Shown: piece by piece, positions 12,274 to 23,400 of the stretch
Position numbering within the stretch: the first letter of the stretch is position 1
How the letters are laid out: the number at the start of each line of letters is the position of its first letter
Assembly (NCBI RefSeq): GCF_028009165.1
Contig: NC_079246.1
Location: 1,736,001 to 1,800,000, forward strand
Direction of reading: 5' to 3'
Length of the DNA stretch: 64,000 nt
Source of the DNA: Akanthomyces muscarius
Lineage: Eukaryota > Ascomycota > Sordariomycetes > Hypocreales > Cordycipitaceae
The notes under the pieces: model-generated
Told to the model about the DNA's origin: nothing
Databases searched by the model: none
The model's input: the letters and a program-made list of their open reading frames with translations, nothing else
Position numbers and translations under genes: made by a program

Positions 12274-12856
12274 ATTTGCTTCGCCGAAATTTCCGGTGGT
12301 GACCTGGTGGCTGCCGGTATGGAAATGGCCCTCTCAGAGAGTATTGCGTGTATAAATGAGAAAATTCAAGGTTGTTGGCGTGCGAAGGATTATGACGACG
12401 CTTACGCTGGTACATAGATTTGTTAGGCTGCAGACGTTGAGCCCCTAAATAGTTCGCTCGCGCCGCCTGTCGGGTTTCGCAGATCGCGGCGCTCGGCCCA
12501 CTTCAGCAGCTCATTATGAGCAACGAAATTACGATGTCGGATTGATAACAAGCCATGTCCAAAAAATAATATCAGAGTCACAAATAAGTGCACCGATAAC
12601 ATGGCATCAGACACCGAGGCGTGGAGAATAGACCATCGGAGACTGGCGGAACCTGCAACGATATGTGCAGCTTTTGGCAGCATACACACAATGCAATTGT
12701 CGTTTGAATTTTTTTGAAATTGTAAGGAATAGATTGATGACATAGTAAAATAGATACAACCGCAACAATGTGCGGGCAGGTTGCGCAATTGCGCTTCGAA
12801 GGCCGCGAAACCTATAACCCTCGCTCAAAAACCCTCTTTTACTCCAACTGTTACAA
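12274..12856. other. intergenic, minus-strand tandem
   Basis: Gap of 583 nt upstream of PEX11 and downstream of the complex I 51-kDa gene. An open frame on the minus strand at 12423-12788 has no recognisable features and includes the 51-kDa gene's trailer, so it is not called. Confidence 0.5.
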
Positions 12857-14447
12857 TTATTGGCCAGGTGACAGAAGCTTGCCCTCGGCACGCGCAGAGC
12901 GCGGCAGACCGCCAGCGAAAGCCTGGCCACCGTTCTCCTCAGCAAACTTGGCCATGCGCGCCTCCAGCTCCGGGCGGAAGTGGCGGATGAGACCTTGGAT
13001 GGGCCAGGCGAAAGCCTCTCCCAGAGCTAAAGATGCATTAGTTTCCAATGTTAAAAATAGTAGTTCGTTCAGTTTACTTACCGCAGATAGTGTGTCCTTC
13101 GACCTGCTTCGTGAGCTCCTGCAGCATATCAATCTCACGCTCGCGGCCTTGGCCCTTTTCGAATCGCGACATGATCTGCTCAGTCCACTTGCTGCCTTCA
13201 CGGCAAGGAGTGCACTGACCGCAAGACTCGTGGCGGTAGAAGTGGCTGAGACGGCTGATGGCACGGACGACATCGGTGCTCTTGTCCATGACAATAACAG
13301 CGGCGGTGCCAAGACCAGACTGGCTATCCTTCAGGGCATCAAAGTCCATCAATTGGTCGTCGCAGATATTCTTGGGTAGAATGGGAGTGGAAGAACCACC
13401 AGGAATAATGGCCAGCAGGTTATCCCAGCCGCCACGGACGCCACCGCAGTGCTTGTCGATAAGCTCACGGAGAGGGATAGACATCTCCTCTTCGACAGTG
13501 GCGGGGTTGTTGACGTGACCGGAGATGCAGAAAAGCTTGGTACCCTGGTTACGCTCGCGACCGAAGCCGGCGAACCAGCTGCCGCCACGACGGCAGATAG
13601 TGGGAGCGACAGCGATGGTCTCGACGTTGGCAACGGTGGATGGGCAGCCGAAAAGACCGACAGCGGCGGGGAACGGAGGCTTGAGACGAGGCTTGCCAGG
13701 CTTGCCCTCGAGAGACTCGATAAGGGAAGTCTCCTCGCCGCAGACGTAAGCACCGGCACCACGGTGGATGAAAACATCAAAGTCATATCCGGAACCGCAC
13801 GCGTTCTTGCCGATGAGGCCGTCCTTGTAAGCCTCATTGATGGCTTTTTGGAGAACCTCAGCCTCGTAGACGAATTCACCACGGATGTAGATGTATGCCG
13901 CGGTGGCGTTCATGGCTCGGCCAGCGACGAGGCATCCCTCGATGAGCTTGTGGGGGTCCTTGCGCATAATCTCGCGGTCCTTGCAGGTGCCAGGCTCGCC
14001 TTCATCGGCGTTGACGACGAGGTATCGGGGCTTGCTGTCCTTGTCCCAGTCCTTGAAGTTCATGAAAGACTGCATGCCCATTGGTTAGTTGTGCCGTCCG
14101 TGATCGCATCCTCGCCACACCGAAGCAGCCGCGCTAAAACGTACCCATTTCAGACCCGAGGGGAAACCGGCACCACCACGGCCGCGGAGACCAGAGGTCT
14201 TGACCTCGTTGATGATCCAATCGTGCCCCTTGAGGATAATCTCCTTGGTCTTGTGCCAATCGCCCATCTTCTTTGCGCTCGCGAGGTCGGCCGGGTATCG
14301 TCCGTACAAATTCTGGAAAATGCGGTCCTGATCCTTCAGGCCGCCGTAGGTTCGCTTGGGGGTGCCATCCTGGACGGTGGCCAATCCTCTCACGGCAGTC
14401 CGGGAGACGTTGACGGCCGTCTTGGGGGCCGCTCTCGTGGACAGCAT
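12857..14447 (-). CDS. nuo-51: NADH:ubiquinone oxidoreductase 51-kDa subunit (NDUFV1)
   Basis: Mitochondrial complex I subunit that binds NADH, FMN and the N3 4Fe-4S cluster. Exons 14447-14145, 14069-13082 and 13026-12857 give 486 residues, the expected length. The N-terminal 30 residues are Arg/Ala/Ser-rich (mitochondrial presequence), followed by [17 protein letters not shown]. The glycine-rich NADH-binding loop [11 protein letters not shown] sits just before intron 1, then [14 protein letters not shown] (FMN site) and [14 protein letters not shown]. Iron-sulfur ligands appear in [12 protein letters not shown] plus the downstream HTIC at the second splice junction, where splicing gives [29 protein letters not shown] unit at 14634-14580 upstream of the ATG looks like a 5'-UTR intron. 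Confidence 0.97.
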
Positions 14448-14876
14448 TTCGGTGGCTTCCGTTGAGCGGGTTGGGGGTTGAAAGACGTACTGTGCGCTAC
14501 TTGGACGGGCGAACTTGCAACTAATCTGAGCATCAGAAATGCGGACGATGTGGTTGGTCAATGCGAGCCAAATACATGACTAAGCATGAGTGTTAGCAGA
14601 TACCCCATGGACCATACAACTTACTGTGGGTAGCTTGTACTGCCCAGCATCATAGACTTGCCACCATTCAGAGAGCCGCTAGGCCGAACTTGGACCTGCA
14701 GTTAGGAGCTCCCACCTCCGAACGTGGATGGCTTGTTACGGGCGCGTCCTGGCTCTTGAACCTTAAAGCTCGCCATAACTTTCCCGCAGCCGTTAATTTT
14801 ACATCACAAGCAAATCTTTCCATCTCTCAAGTCGGCGATTCTTATCAATCTTTCACCGAGTATTTTGGTACCTACA
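14448..14876. promoter_or_regulatory. divergent promoter region nuo-51 / dynactin p27
   Basis: Only 429 nt separate the two start codons, so the promoters must share this segment. On the minus strand a complete intron-like unit (GTAAGT, CTAAC branch, TTAG; 14634-14580) suggests a spliced nuo-51 leader. A single GGTACCTAC copy at 14867-14875 directly precedes the dynactin ATG. Confidence 0.55.
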
Positions 14877-15519
14877 ATGTCGAGCAAACGCCACTCAATC
14901 CTACCCGCAATTGACAGATCCGGCCCCAAGCCACCAGTCAACTTTTCATCTACCCTCATTATATCCGACAATGCCATTCTCCAAGGCACACACTCTATAA
15001 CTATGCAGGCTGAAACAGTGATTCATCCTCGCTGCCGCTTCGAGTCTAATGAGGGTAGTGTTCTTATTGGACGACGCTGTATTGTGCACGAGCGCGCTCA
15101 CATCGGCGCTCGACCGGAAAACCCCGAAACCGCTGGCACCGGAGGTGTCGCCGTGGGTGACTACGTCCAGATAGAGGTCGGTTCCATAATAGAGTCGGGC
15201 GGTACAGAAATCGGCGAAGGCAGCTTAATTCAAGTTGGAAGCAAGATTGGCAGCGGCACAAAAATCGGGGCGGTACGTGTTTTCGTTTGTTCACCTCTTC
15301 GACACGCTTGCGAAGCTAATGGCGACCAAGAACTGTACGATATCCCCAATGTCCGTTGTTCCCGCCGGCAGCACATTACCCGACTATACTGTCGTCTACT
15401 CGAACGGCACGCAACGAACGGACCGACGCGACGCATCCGATCTAAGAAAACTAGGCATGGTTAAGCAAATAGCTGTCCTACGACACATGATACCGAGCAA
15501 TCCGGACAAGTTCAAGTGA
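14877..15519 (+). CDS. DCTN6: dynactin subunit 6 (p27)
   Basis: Left-handed beta-helix subunit of the dynactin pointed-end complex, which links dynein to membrane cargo. Exons 14877-15272 and 15331-15519 give 194 residues; the 58-nt intron starts GTACGT and is phase 0, producing KIGANCTISPMSVVPAG. Hexapeptide repeats typical of the fold are visible (AILQGTHSI, ETVIHPRCRF, GSVLIGRRCIVHERAHIG, VQIEVGSIIESGGTEIGEGSLIQVGSKIGSGTKIG). The C-terminus runs into an alpha-helical DLRKLGMVKQIAVLRHMIPSN segment as in p27. Its stop codon is only 73 nt from that of the convergent transhydrogenase gene. Confidence 0.9.
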
Positions 15520-15592
15520 AAAACGTCAATGCACGTGTATTGCCACTACTTCTCTATACAACTCCAAGAAAACAAGCGCGCGAGTTCTACCG

Positions 15593-17242
15593 TTAGTGTG
15601 TCATGGCATTTTCGAAGAGCTTCCTAAGCTGGTCCCGCTCAGTCTCCAGTTCCGTAGCCAGACCAGGCGCGAGCATGAGCACACGGGCTTGAGGGAGAGT
15701 ACCCTCAACCAGAGCTTCGATGTGCTCGCTACCGAAGCCGAGGCCCTTTAATCCGCTAGGCTGGTCGCCGAGGTCGGCCAGGAACTTGGTCAGGGCTTCA
15801 GCAAGGACTTCGCCAGCGCTCTCTCGCTTAACGTTCGAAATATCGACACCGAAAGCCTCGGCGGCAGCAAGATGGCGTTCAGGGTTGGAAGCGCCAGTGA
15901 AGCGGAAAACGGCCGGTGCCGAAACGGCAACTGAGACACCGTGGGGAATCAGTGGTGCAGGAAGCTCATAGCCAGCGTGTTTATATCCAGTCGGATTCTG
16001 TCCGGAGATGGGATACGACATGCCTGTACATAGTTGTTAGATGCCGGTCATCTTCCATAATTATACTAATACATCACATACCATGACAAAGATGGACACC
16101 AGCATTGCCAAATCCAACACCGGCTAGCGTAGCAGCAAGCAGCATTTCGCTCTGAGCCTCAAAGTCATCGGGATTTTTGACGGCGCGGGGCAGGTACTTG
16201 ACAGTGGCGCGTAGGGCGTGGAATGAGAAGACGTCGGAGATGGGGTTTGCGCCCTGGTAGGCAGGTCGCAGAATGGGGTTTGCCGGGCGGGGAGTTCGTT
16301 CGTTGTAAGGAATGGCGGTCCAGGACTCGAGCGAGTGGCACAGCACGTCCAAGCCGGAGCTGGCCATGACGGCCGCCGGCATAGTTCTCGTGTTGAGCGG
16401 ATCACAGATGCCCAGCGTCGGCTTCAGGTTGCGGTGGGCAACACCGGTCTTGGCTTTTTTCGCAACGAGATCAAAGATGGCAGTGCCAGTGGTCTCGCTA
16501 CCGGTACCGGCCGTGGTGGGCACAGCAATGAGAGGCTTCAGTTGCTTGTCGACAGGGCGGCCCTTGCCGAGGGGTGCATTGACAAAGTCGAGAAAGTCGG
16601 CATCGGGATAGCAGGTATACAGGTTCATGAGCTTGGCGGTATCCATGACCGAGCCACCGCCCACGGCGAGGAAAGCGTCTGGCTGGTACGGGCGCGCCCA
16701 GGCAATGGCTTCCTTGACACTGTACACAGAGTTGTGAGCAAGGTGCGTTCGTCATCTTCACAGCAAGTTATCCGGACTCACGAGCTATCCTTGGGCTCCA
16801 CGCGAACATCGGCAAAGACTTCAAAGGGGACGCCCTCGCGCGTGAGGCCCTCGACGACCTGCTTCATGGCGTCGAGCTTCTCGACGGTGCGGTCGGTGAC
16901 GACGGCGACGCGACGGGCGCCGAGGTTCTTAAAGTCCATGCCGACCTCCTGCGTGACGCCGGGGCCGAAACGGATCGACGAGGCCGCCATCTCAAAGGCG
17001 TACTCCTTGAGCGCCTCGGTCGTCTTGGTGGGCGTCGCGTAGCGGCGGTGGCCAGGCCGGGACGCCGGCCGGGGCAGCACCGCCGGCTGCGACTGGTGGT
17101 AGCCCGGGTTGGAGTGGCACGGGCACGACGGCGGATGCGTGTACTGGATGGTGCGGAGGAGGCTGCTCGCGCGGACGGCCGCCTTTTGGAGTAAACGGGA
17201 CACTTGGTCAGCAAATTGTATATTGTTGTGGGAGTTGCGCAT
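15593..17242 (-). CDS. hydroxyacid-oxoacid transhydrogenase, mitochondrial (ADHFE1-type Fe-ADH)
   Basis: Iron-dependent alcohol dehydrogenase family; in animals HOT oxidises 4-hydroxybutyrate with 2-oxoglutarate as acceptor. Exons 17242-16782, 16719-16082 and 16023-15593 give 509 residues, and both introns close in frame (SSVKEAIAW and HGMSYP joins). The N-terminus is Arg/Pro/Ser-rich with RRYATPTKTTEALKEYAFEMA, resembling a presequence followed by the HOT signature. The dinucleotide-binding motif GGGSVMDTAKL, PTTAGTGSE, the metal-site segment SGLDVLCHSLE and GNAGVHLCHGMSYPI are all present. Substrate in this fungus is inferred from the family. Confidence 0.92.
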
Positions 17243-18441
17243 TTCTAGGACGTGATCCTACATTGGGCACAACTCGGACGGGCGCGACCATTGTGATAAA
17301 TCAATCTCTTTTGCAAATCACCCAGCTATCGGATTGCCAATTGAGGGTTGAGAGCGTGTCTAGATGGGTTGTGAGATTGGAAGAAGAGAAAATATCAAGC
17401 CAGGTGAGGGGGAGCGAGACCGCTCAGCACCCCAAGAGCCTCGGGTGTTGCGCCGTACCCCGGATTTATGTGGTGCTCGCAGCGGGGCGAGCGGACCTGG
17501 CAGCATCACGGCGTTGACAACGAGAGCCAAGTCCCTTCGGCATCCGCATACCGGGCTCTGGTGGGTATGGTAAATGCTGGAATTTTTTATCACAAGACGG
17601 CTCTAATTCTATGATTGCTGATTCGAAATTAATTTGACATATGTTCACGAATTTTAGTGCTCGGCATCTCGTTGCCATCTCCACATCCTGCCCGCCGATC
17701 AGCACCGGGCCGTGACACCCGCAATACCCGCTGGAGGATTATCTGCACCGCGGCCCAAATTCGTCGAATAGGGTAGTCATTAGTTTTTATCTCGATTGGG
17801 TCTTATTTCTTACATTATGTCCCGTTCTTCGAGTTGATGAGCGTCAAGATCTATCTCGTGCTCTACTTTGGGCAACATTGGACAGCCTCCATGACGAGCC
17901 TACCCTGTAGCATTTTTCGGTATGTCACAGGCTCATGTACCGCTACGCCAACTTGCAAGAGACTAGGTATTATCGGTCCGAGAATCAATCAGGAGTCTAG
18001 CTATGGCTTATATAGCTGCTTGTTTACAACCACGCAAGTCATGTGACTAAAGAGGTCTGCCGATCCACTCACGCGTATTGGTATCACGAGTGCTGCCGTC
18101 ACGAGAACTAGAACCAATGATACATGTAGGACACAAAAAGCCACCGAATGTGACCAAAGCCCAGACAGCGGCCAGGCTCAATTATGATCGCGAATAGCAG
18201 TAGCACCTGACAAGTAATACACCTATATCCTTCTTCCATCTCTGAAGCTGCCGAGTCCTCCGGGTGAACTGTTCCTTCTGTCATCCCGCAAACACACTTC
18301 TGATAAGAAGAAGAATAGTGAGAGCGATCGGGGCTAGAGAATCGCAGAAGCTTCAAATCGGGGCTGAAAGAGCTCCCCGGCCACGAAAATAACCTACAAT
18401 CACAGTCAGCCCCCCTTAGCTTCTCCACAACAACCACAATC
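17243..18441. other. divergent intergenic region HOT / P1 peptidase
   Basis: A 1.2-kb gap between two divergent genes. Open frames on both strands are short, non-ATG or overlap promoter DNA; none shows a domain. Several TATATA-like tracts occur (for example around 18009). I see no RNA gene or repeat. Confidence 0.45.
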
Positions 18442-19698
18442 ATGTTGTTGAAGTACTTCGGATTCGATTCCACGCCAACTGGTGTGGATTCCACGTCTTG
18501 CTCTCCGCGACACATAGGTCAAACTGAACCAAAGTCTAACCGAATGAGGGTGCGCGAGGCAATACCGGGACTTCGCCTCGGCTTCTTCAAGCCTGGAAAA
18601 CTCAACTCTATTACCGATGTTCCTGGCGTGCTGGTAAACGTCACGACTATTCAGTCCGAAGACAAGAACGTCAATACTGGACTTACGACGATTCTATCAA
18701 GGCGGGACTGGCACAAATACTACGCTTTCTCTGGCGTATTTCGCTTCAATGGATGTGGCGAGCTGACAGGATCTCACTGGATCAAAGAAACTGGCCTCCT
18801 CACATCGCCGATTATCCTCACATCGTCTGCAGCAGTTGGCGATGCCTACCGGGGCACCTACGAGTACTGTTACCGATATCGTCTGAATACTGAGGGCGAA
18901 ATGCCTCTTGTCATTGTCCCCGTCGTTGGAGAGACTTATGACGGTTTTCTGAGTGACAACGGCCGATTCCCATTGACAACAGAGCATGTCATTGGCAGTA
19001 TCAATAATGCTTCTTCAGATGCTGTCCTCGAAGGCTGCACTGGCGGCGGGACCGGCTCGGTTTGCCACAAATTCAAGGCCGGCACAGGGTCCAGCAGCCG
19101 GATTGTAAAGGGTGTAGACGCAGCTGGCAACAAGGTTGTCTACACCGTCGGCGTGATCGTCCAGGCCAACTACGGCCTTGCGGACACATTCCATGTCGGC
19201 GGTGTTCCTGTCGGGGCGATCCTCCAGGAAGAGCAAGAGGCCGCGCAGAAGGAGAGAGTGGCACCGTCTGAGAAGAAAGTCAGGAAGGACGGCAGCATCA
19301 TTGTCGTGATCGCGACAGATGCACCTTTGCTGCCCATCCAGCTGAAGCGACTGGCGAAGCGTGCCACGGTTGGCCTCGCCAAGGTGGGTGGCTATGGCTA
19401 CAATAGCTCTGGGGACGTTTTCCTGGCCTTTTCCACCGCAAACAAGATTCCTTACGAGGAGTTGGCCCTGCCGGGCCAGCCGCCGCGTCCGGTGGACCCT
19501 ATGCAGCCGAGCCCGATGATAGTGCAGATGACTGACAACGAATCCATCGATGGGCTTTTCGAGTCGACGGCAGATGCCACCGAAGAGGCCATCTACAATG
19601 CCATTTTTATGGGCACAACAATGACTGGGCTGAAGGGCAGAACGGTAGAGGCGGCGGATATTGGAAAGATCAAGGCAATTGTTGAGAAGCGGCTGTGA
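18442..19698 (+). CDS. P1-family (DmpA/BapA-type) aminopeptidase-like hydrolase
   Basis: Single-exon 418-residue Ntn-like autoproteolytic hydrolase of MEROPS family P1/S58, whose bacterial members release N-terminal D-, L- or beta-amino acids. After about 40 extra N-terminal residues the core begins RVREAIPGLRLGFFKPGKLNSITDVPGVLVN, then TGLTTILSR, FRFNGCGELTGSHWI, GGGTGSVCHKFKAGTGSSSR, YTVGVIVQANYG and KDGSIIVVIATDAPLLP. By analogy with DmpA the precursor would be cleaved between the Gly and Ser of DGS, making Ser285 the N-terminal nucleophile of the beta subunit. No intron interrupts it, unlike most neighbours. Secretion is not evident (no signal peptide). Natural substrate is unknown. Confidence 0.9.
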   Translation: MLLKYFGFDSTPTGVDSTSCSPRHIGQTEPKSNRMRVREAIPGLRLGFFKPGKLNSITDVPGVLVNVTTIQSEDKNVNTGLTTILSRRDWHKYYAFSGVFRFNGCGELTGSHWIKETGLLTSPIILTSSAAVGDAYRGTYEYCYRYRLNTEGEMPLVIVPVVGETYDGFLSDNGRFPLTTEHVIGSINNASSDAVLEGCTGGGTGSVCHKFKAGTGSSSRIVKGVDAAGNKVVYTVGVIVQANYGLADTFHVGGVPVGAILQEEQEAAQKERVAPSEKKVRKDGSIIVVIATDAPLLPIQLKRLAKRATVGLAKVGGYGYNSSGDVFLAFSTANKIPYEELALPGQPPRPVDPMQPSPMIVQMTDNESIDGLFESTADATEEAIYNAIFMGTTMTGLKGRTVEAADIGKIKAIVEKRL

Positions 19699-19772
19699 TG
19701 GGATGATGTACTGGGTAGATTAAGTCAGCCCCTGGAGGCTGGCGAGGTTACTTGTGCGGGTGAGATCATGGG

Positions 19773-19795
19773 GTAGGTACCTAAGCTAGCTAGAG
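19773..19795. repeat. GGTACCTA palindromic repeat unit
   Basis: Contains TAGGTACCTA followed by AGCTAGCTAG, both palindromic. Same family as the cluster at 8338. Confidence 0.7.
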
Positions 19796-20003
19796 GGGTA
19801 CTGCAGCACAACCAAGGTTGAGACTGCAGAGCACAGCTTCGTATATGAGATTCTGCAGAAATGAAACGATGAAAAATCTATAAAGACTAATGAAATATCT
19901 TTGGCCGGAAGGTGATGAAATTACTCGCACATGGCGTTGCATTGGGCGGAACAGTGTCTGCTGTGCTTGTCGTAGCCTAGCGTCGGGACGAAGGCCTTTT
20001 AGC

Positions 20004-20028
20004 TTAGGTACCTACCTACCTACCTAGG
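20004..20028. repeat. TACC tandem / GGTACCTAC repeat
   Basis: TTAGGTACC followed by repeated CTAC and a closing CTAGG; a tetranucleotide array built around the palindrome. Confidence 0.8.
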
Positions 20029-20130
20029 GGGTTGGCGCTGTCGCTTCAGGGGTTCTAGGCAGCTGCTGAGCGGGGTCTGCCACTGGAAAGAGAGGCCAGC
20101 TTGTTGCTTGTCAGCCAAGCACTGTAATGA

Positions 20131-20158
20131 GGTGCCTACCTTAGGTACCTACCTTCCT
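20131..20158. repeat. GGTACCTAC repeat unit
   Basis: Imperfect copy pair: GGTGCCTACC, then TTAGGTACCTACC. About 100 nt from the previous cluster. Confidence 0.75.
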
Positions 20159-20400
20159 AAGCACCGCAGCGCTAATGAAACCTCGCGGAGGACAAGCTGG
20201 AGGTCGTCACCAAGCCAAGGCAGACCCACCGCCGCGTTCCCGCACCCGCACTCCTGAACTCCAGCCGCGACACTCCCGCCACCTCCAAACATACTGACTG
20301 CTAGTATTCCCGACATCAATCCTTTGTGCCGCCGCTGGCTGCACCATTATGCTGCGCCATCATCTCCCGACCTCTGCTTCGTGATCATTCTCGCATCGAC

Positions 20401-23400
20401 ATGGACCGCGCAAACGGAGCCGGCTCTGGCGCGGCGGCCAGCAGGGCCGAGCGATTCGAAGATGAGAAGCGTCGCATAATCGAGAGCTGCTTCAGCAAAA
20501 AAGACCAGGATGGCTCCAGTAAGCTTGCACCTTCTACCATACCAGCATGGCGCAGACGAGAATGCATTTTCAGTAGCGCTTTTCCCGCGATAAGTTACCA
20601 AGCTAATGCTTCCTCTTCAGTGATCGAGACATACATCACCCACATTAAAATTACAGAATACTCAACACACCCTACGTCACCCCCTCCTCCCCAGGCCCGA
20701 ACCCCCGATTCCGAGAAACCTCGAGTCATCATCGTCGCTGTCCGTCAGTCAGGCCGAGTGCGCATGCACAAATCCAAGGAAAACGCCAACGGCACCTTTT
20801 CAATCGGCAAGACTTGGAACCTCGATGATCTTAGCCACATCGAATCCTACACCGGGCCTCAGGTCAGCCTCAATCTGCGCGATTGGGCTGGGGATACTGG
20901 TTTCACAGTCACTCTTGGAAAACAATATTACTGGCAAGCTCAAACAGACAAGGAAAAGAAGTTCTTCGTCGCAAGCTTGATTAAAATATACAGCAAATAT
21001 ACCGGTGGCAAGGTTCCTGAGCTAAATGGCTTCGACCCCAGAGAGCAAGACCAAGTCCTCGGTGCTGGTAGACGCCAGGCAAATGCGCCTCCAAGGCCAA
21101 ATGGGACGCCAATTTCGCAAGTAACCCCCGGACTGGACTCCGCGCCTTCGTCTGTTACATCGACACCGTCTGGTGCACCTCGCCAAGCAACCCCCGACTC
21201 TTCTAGGCTCCAAAAGCCGCCTTTCCGGCCCCCTCTGAATGGCGCAAACTCTCCAGCAAGCAGCTTCGAATCCTCGTTTTCTAAAGAGCGATCTGATCGG
21301 CCACCTCCGCCACGATGGGCGGCTCAAAATAACAAAAGTCAGGAGTCCTTTGCCACGTCCATGTCGGCCTCGGCGCGAAGTGACGACACCGCTAGCCAGC
21401 CTCCTAGATCGCGCAACGGCCCCAGTGTTCCCGCCATCCCCGGAAGGTTTGGCGATTCTCGCGATATGCCAGAACAACCGCCCACTGTGCCCCAAGGCTC
21501 TGAACTTCCGCCCCCAGAGCGTCGTCGACCCCCCATGGACCCCTCGCGCCCAATGGACAGAGACGTTGTACCGCCGCCTTTGAATAGCCCCATCAACAAG
21601 AAAGACCCCGTGTTCCCGCCTCCGCGCAGCAGCGACAGAAATTCACCCATGACAGGCCCACCCGGACGCGCTGTGGAGGGCGAGTCCTCTCCGGAGACAC
21701 CGAAGCCGCGCGGTATGACACCTCCGGTTATGACGCGCGTGAAGAGTGAAAGCGGCTCTGTTTCTCAGTCAGACGAGTCCGTACGATCGCCACCCCCCGT
21801 TCCCGCTGAACCTACGGAGGAATCGCGACCGGGGCTGGGACCCATGATCAAATCGAAGCGGTCCAGAGGTGATATTGCCGGCGTGTTTTGGAAAGCCGCA
21901 AATGCTGCCACTGCTGCGTCAGCATTCAAACCACGCCCTGGTGGCGCGGCAGAGAGGCTGCGATTGGCCCAGGCCCAGCAGAAGCCGACTGACGGCCCGG
22001 ATGGCATCACCGGCGTGGTCCCTGCACCCCCGCGACCAGTGTCAAGAGATAAGCGGCCAGAGACACCTGAGGCTGTACCAGCAGCTCTGGCTGCTGCACC
22101 GGCTGCTACCGCTGCCGCTACTGCTGCTGTTATTCAATCCAACTTGCCTGCTCCCTCTCCTCCACCCACTGCCCCCGTACCACCACCGCCGGAACCCACC
22201 GTCCCCGAAGTCACGGTAACCCCTACGCCGCCGCCAGTATCAGAACCCCAGCCACCGAAGAAGGCAGGCCCAAGCGAAGCTGCTATCAAAAAGGCAGAAG
22301 AAGAAGCCAAGGAGAAAGCAGCTCGGGCGGCCGCGGCCAGCAACGACTCGAGATATCTTCAAGCGCTTGGAGTCGACGCAACACTCTTGGATGGGCGAAG
22401 TCAAGAATTTGGAAAATGGCTGGACTATTTTGGCTGGGTCCCTGGCGACAAAATGCGTTCGCACAACGTCGAAGAATTGGGAGTTGATATTGACAGAGAG
22501 CTAAACAAAGCGCAGGCTGGTGGTTGGCTTGCTCGATTCCGTGAGGAAGACGAACGAGTGGGTGCTATCAAACAAGGTGTTGATCTGGCCATCGCTGAAT
22601 GTGAAGAGCTGGATAATCTCCTTACTCTATATTCTGTGGAGCTTTCGACATTGTCAGACGATATTGCCTATATCGAGGCGCAAGGCCAAGGTCTGCAGGT
22701 TCAGACTGCAAATCAGAAACTACTCAAGAAAGAGCTGGAGTCACTTCTCGAAACATGCGCAATTACGAGTAATGATCTCGAAGCCCTGCACCTGGCACCT
22801 CTGGACAATTTGCGTGGCTTGGAAGACGCAGAGGCATCTCTTGTTGTCCTTTTCAAGGCAATGGTCAAGATTGATCCTAGACTGAAAGAAGGAACGGCAG
22901 GTACTCGAGTTGATCAAGAGTCGAGTCTCAACAGTAACTACGGCCAAATGCGCATTGTGCAAGAGAAGAAGCAAATGTACATGCAGGAGAGCGGCCTTTT
23001 CATGCGCCGTTTCGTTGAGTTCATGGCAAGACAGTTTGACGAAGCATATGCGGAAACAAAACGTGCTCTGGATGGCGCCTTATCGAAAAAGGCCGACTCC
23101 AGTCATCACAATTCCGGGAGAGAGCTTCTCTGGAAGTATAGCCCCTTGATGCTATACGCAAGGGATGTTGATCTCGAGAACTGGAACCGTCTCCTTCAAA
23201 TATACCAGGACAAGAGCCAGCCGCTTTACAAGACCGAGTTCCAGAATGTCATCACTCATTGGCGCAAGAATGCCAGGAAGATGACGGGCGATGAAGCCGC
23301 GATGCTGTTCACATCGCAAGTCGAAAAACAACAAGAAGGCGTTGCCACAGCAGCAAGAAAGCTGACAGTTAAGAGAAGTCAAACATTAGCGAGAGCTCTG

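Larger units (their letters stand above)
19699..20400. other. intergenic region with GGTACCTAC repeats
   Basis: A 702-nt gap between the P1 peptidase and SEC3 containing three clusters of the TAGGTACCTAC repeat (19773-19795, 20004-20028, 20131-20158). The last 150 nt before the SEC3 ATG are C-rich, typical of fungal promoters. No coding sequence seen. Confidence 0.55.

Noticed and set aside
13449..14465. 338-codon open frame opposite nuo-51
   Set aside because: Antisense shadow of a highly conserved complex I gene with biased third positions; runs across the nuo-51 intron.
11336..19698. Metabolic gene cluster around the transhydrogenase and P1 peptidase
   Set aside because: Neighbours are housekeeping genes; no backbone enzyme, transporter or cluster-type regulator is present.
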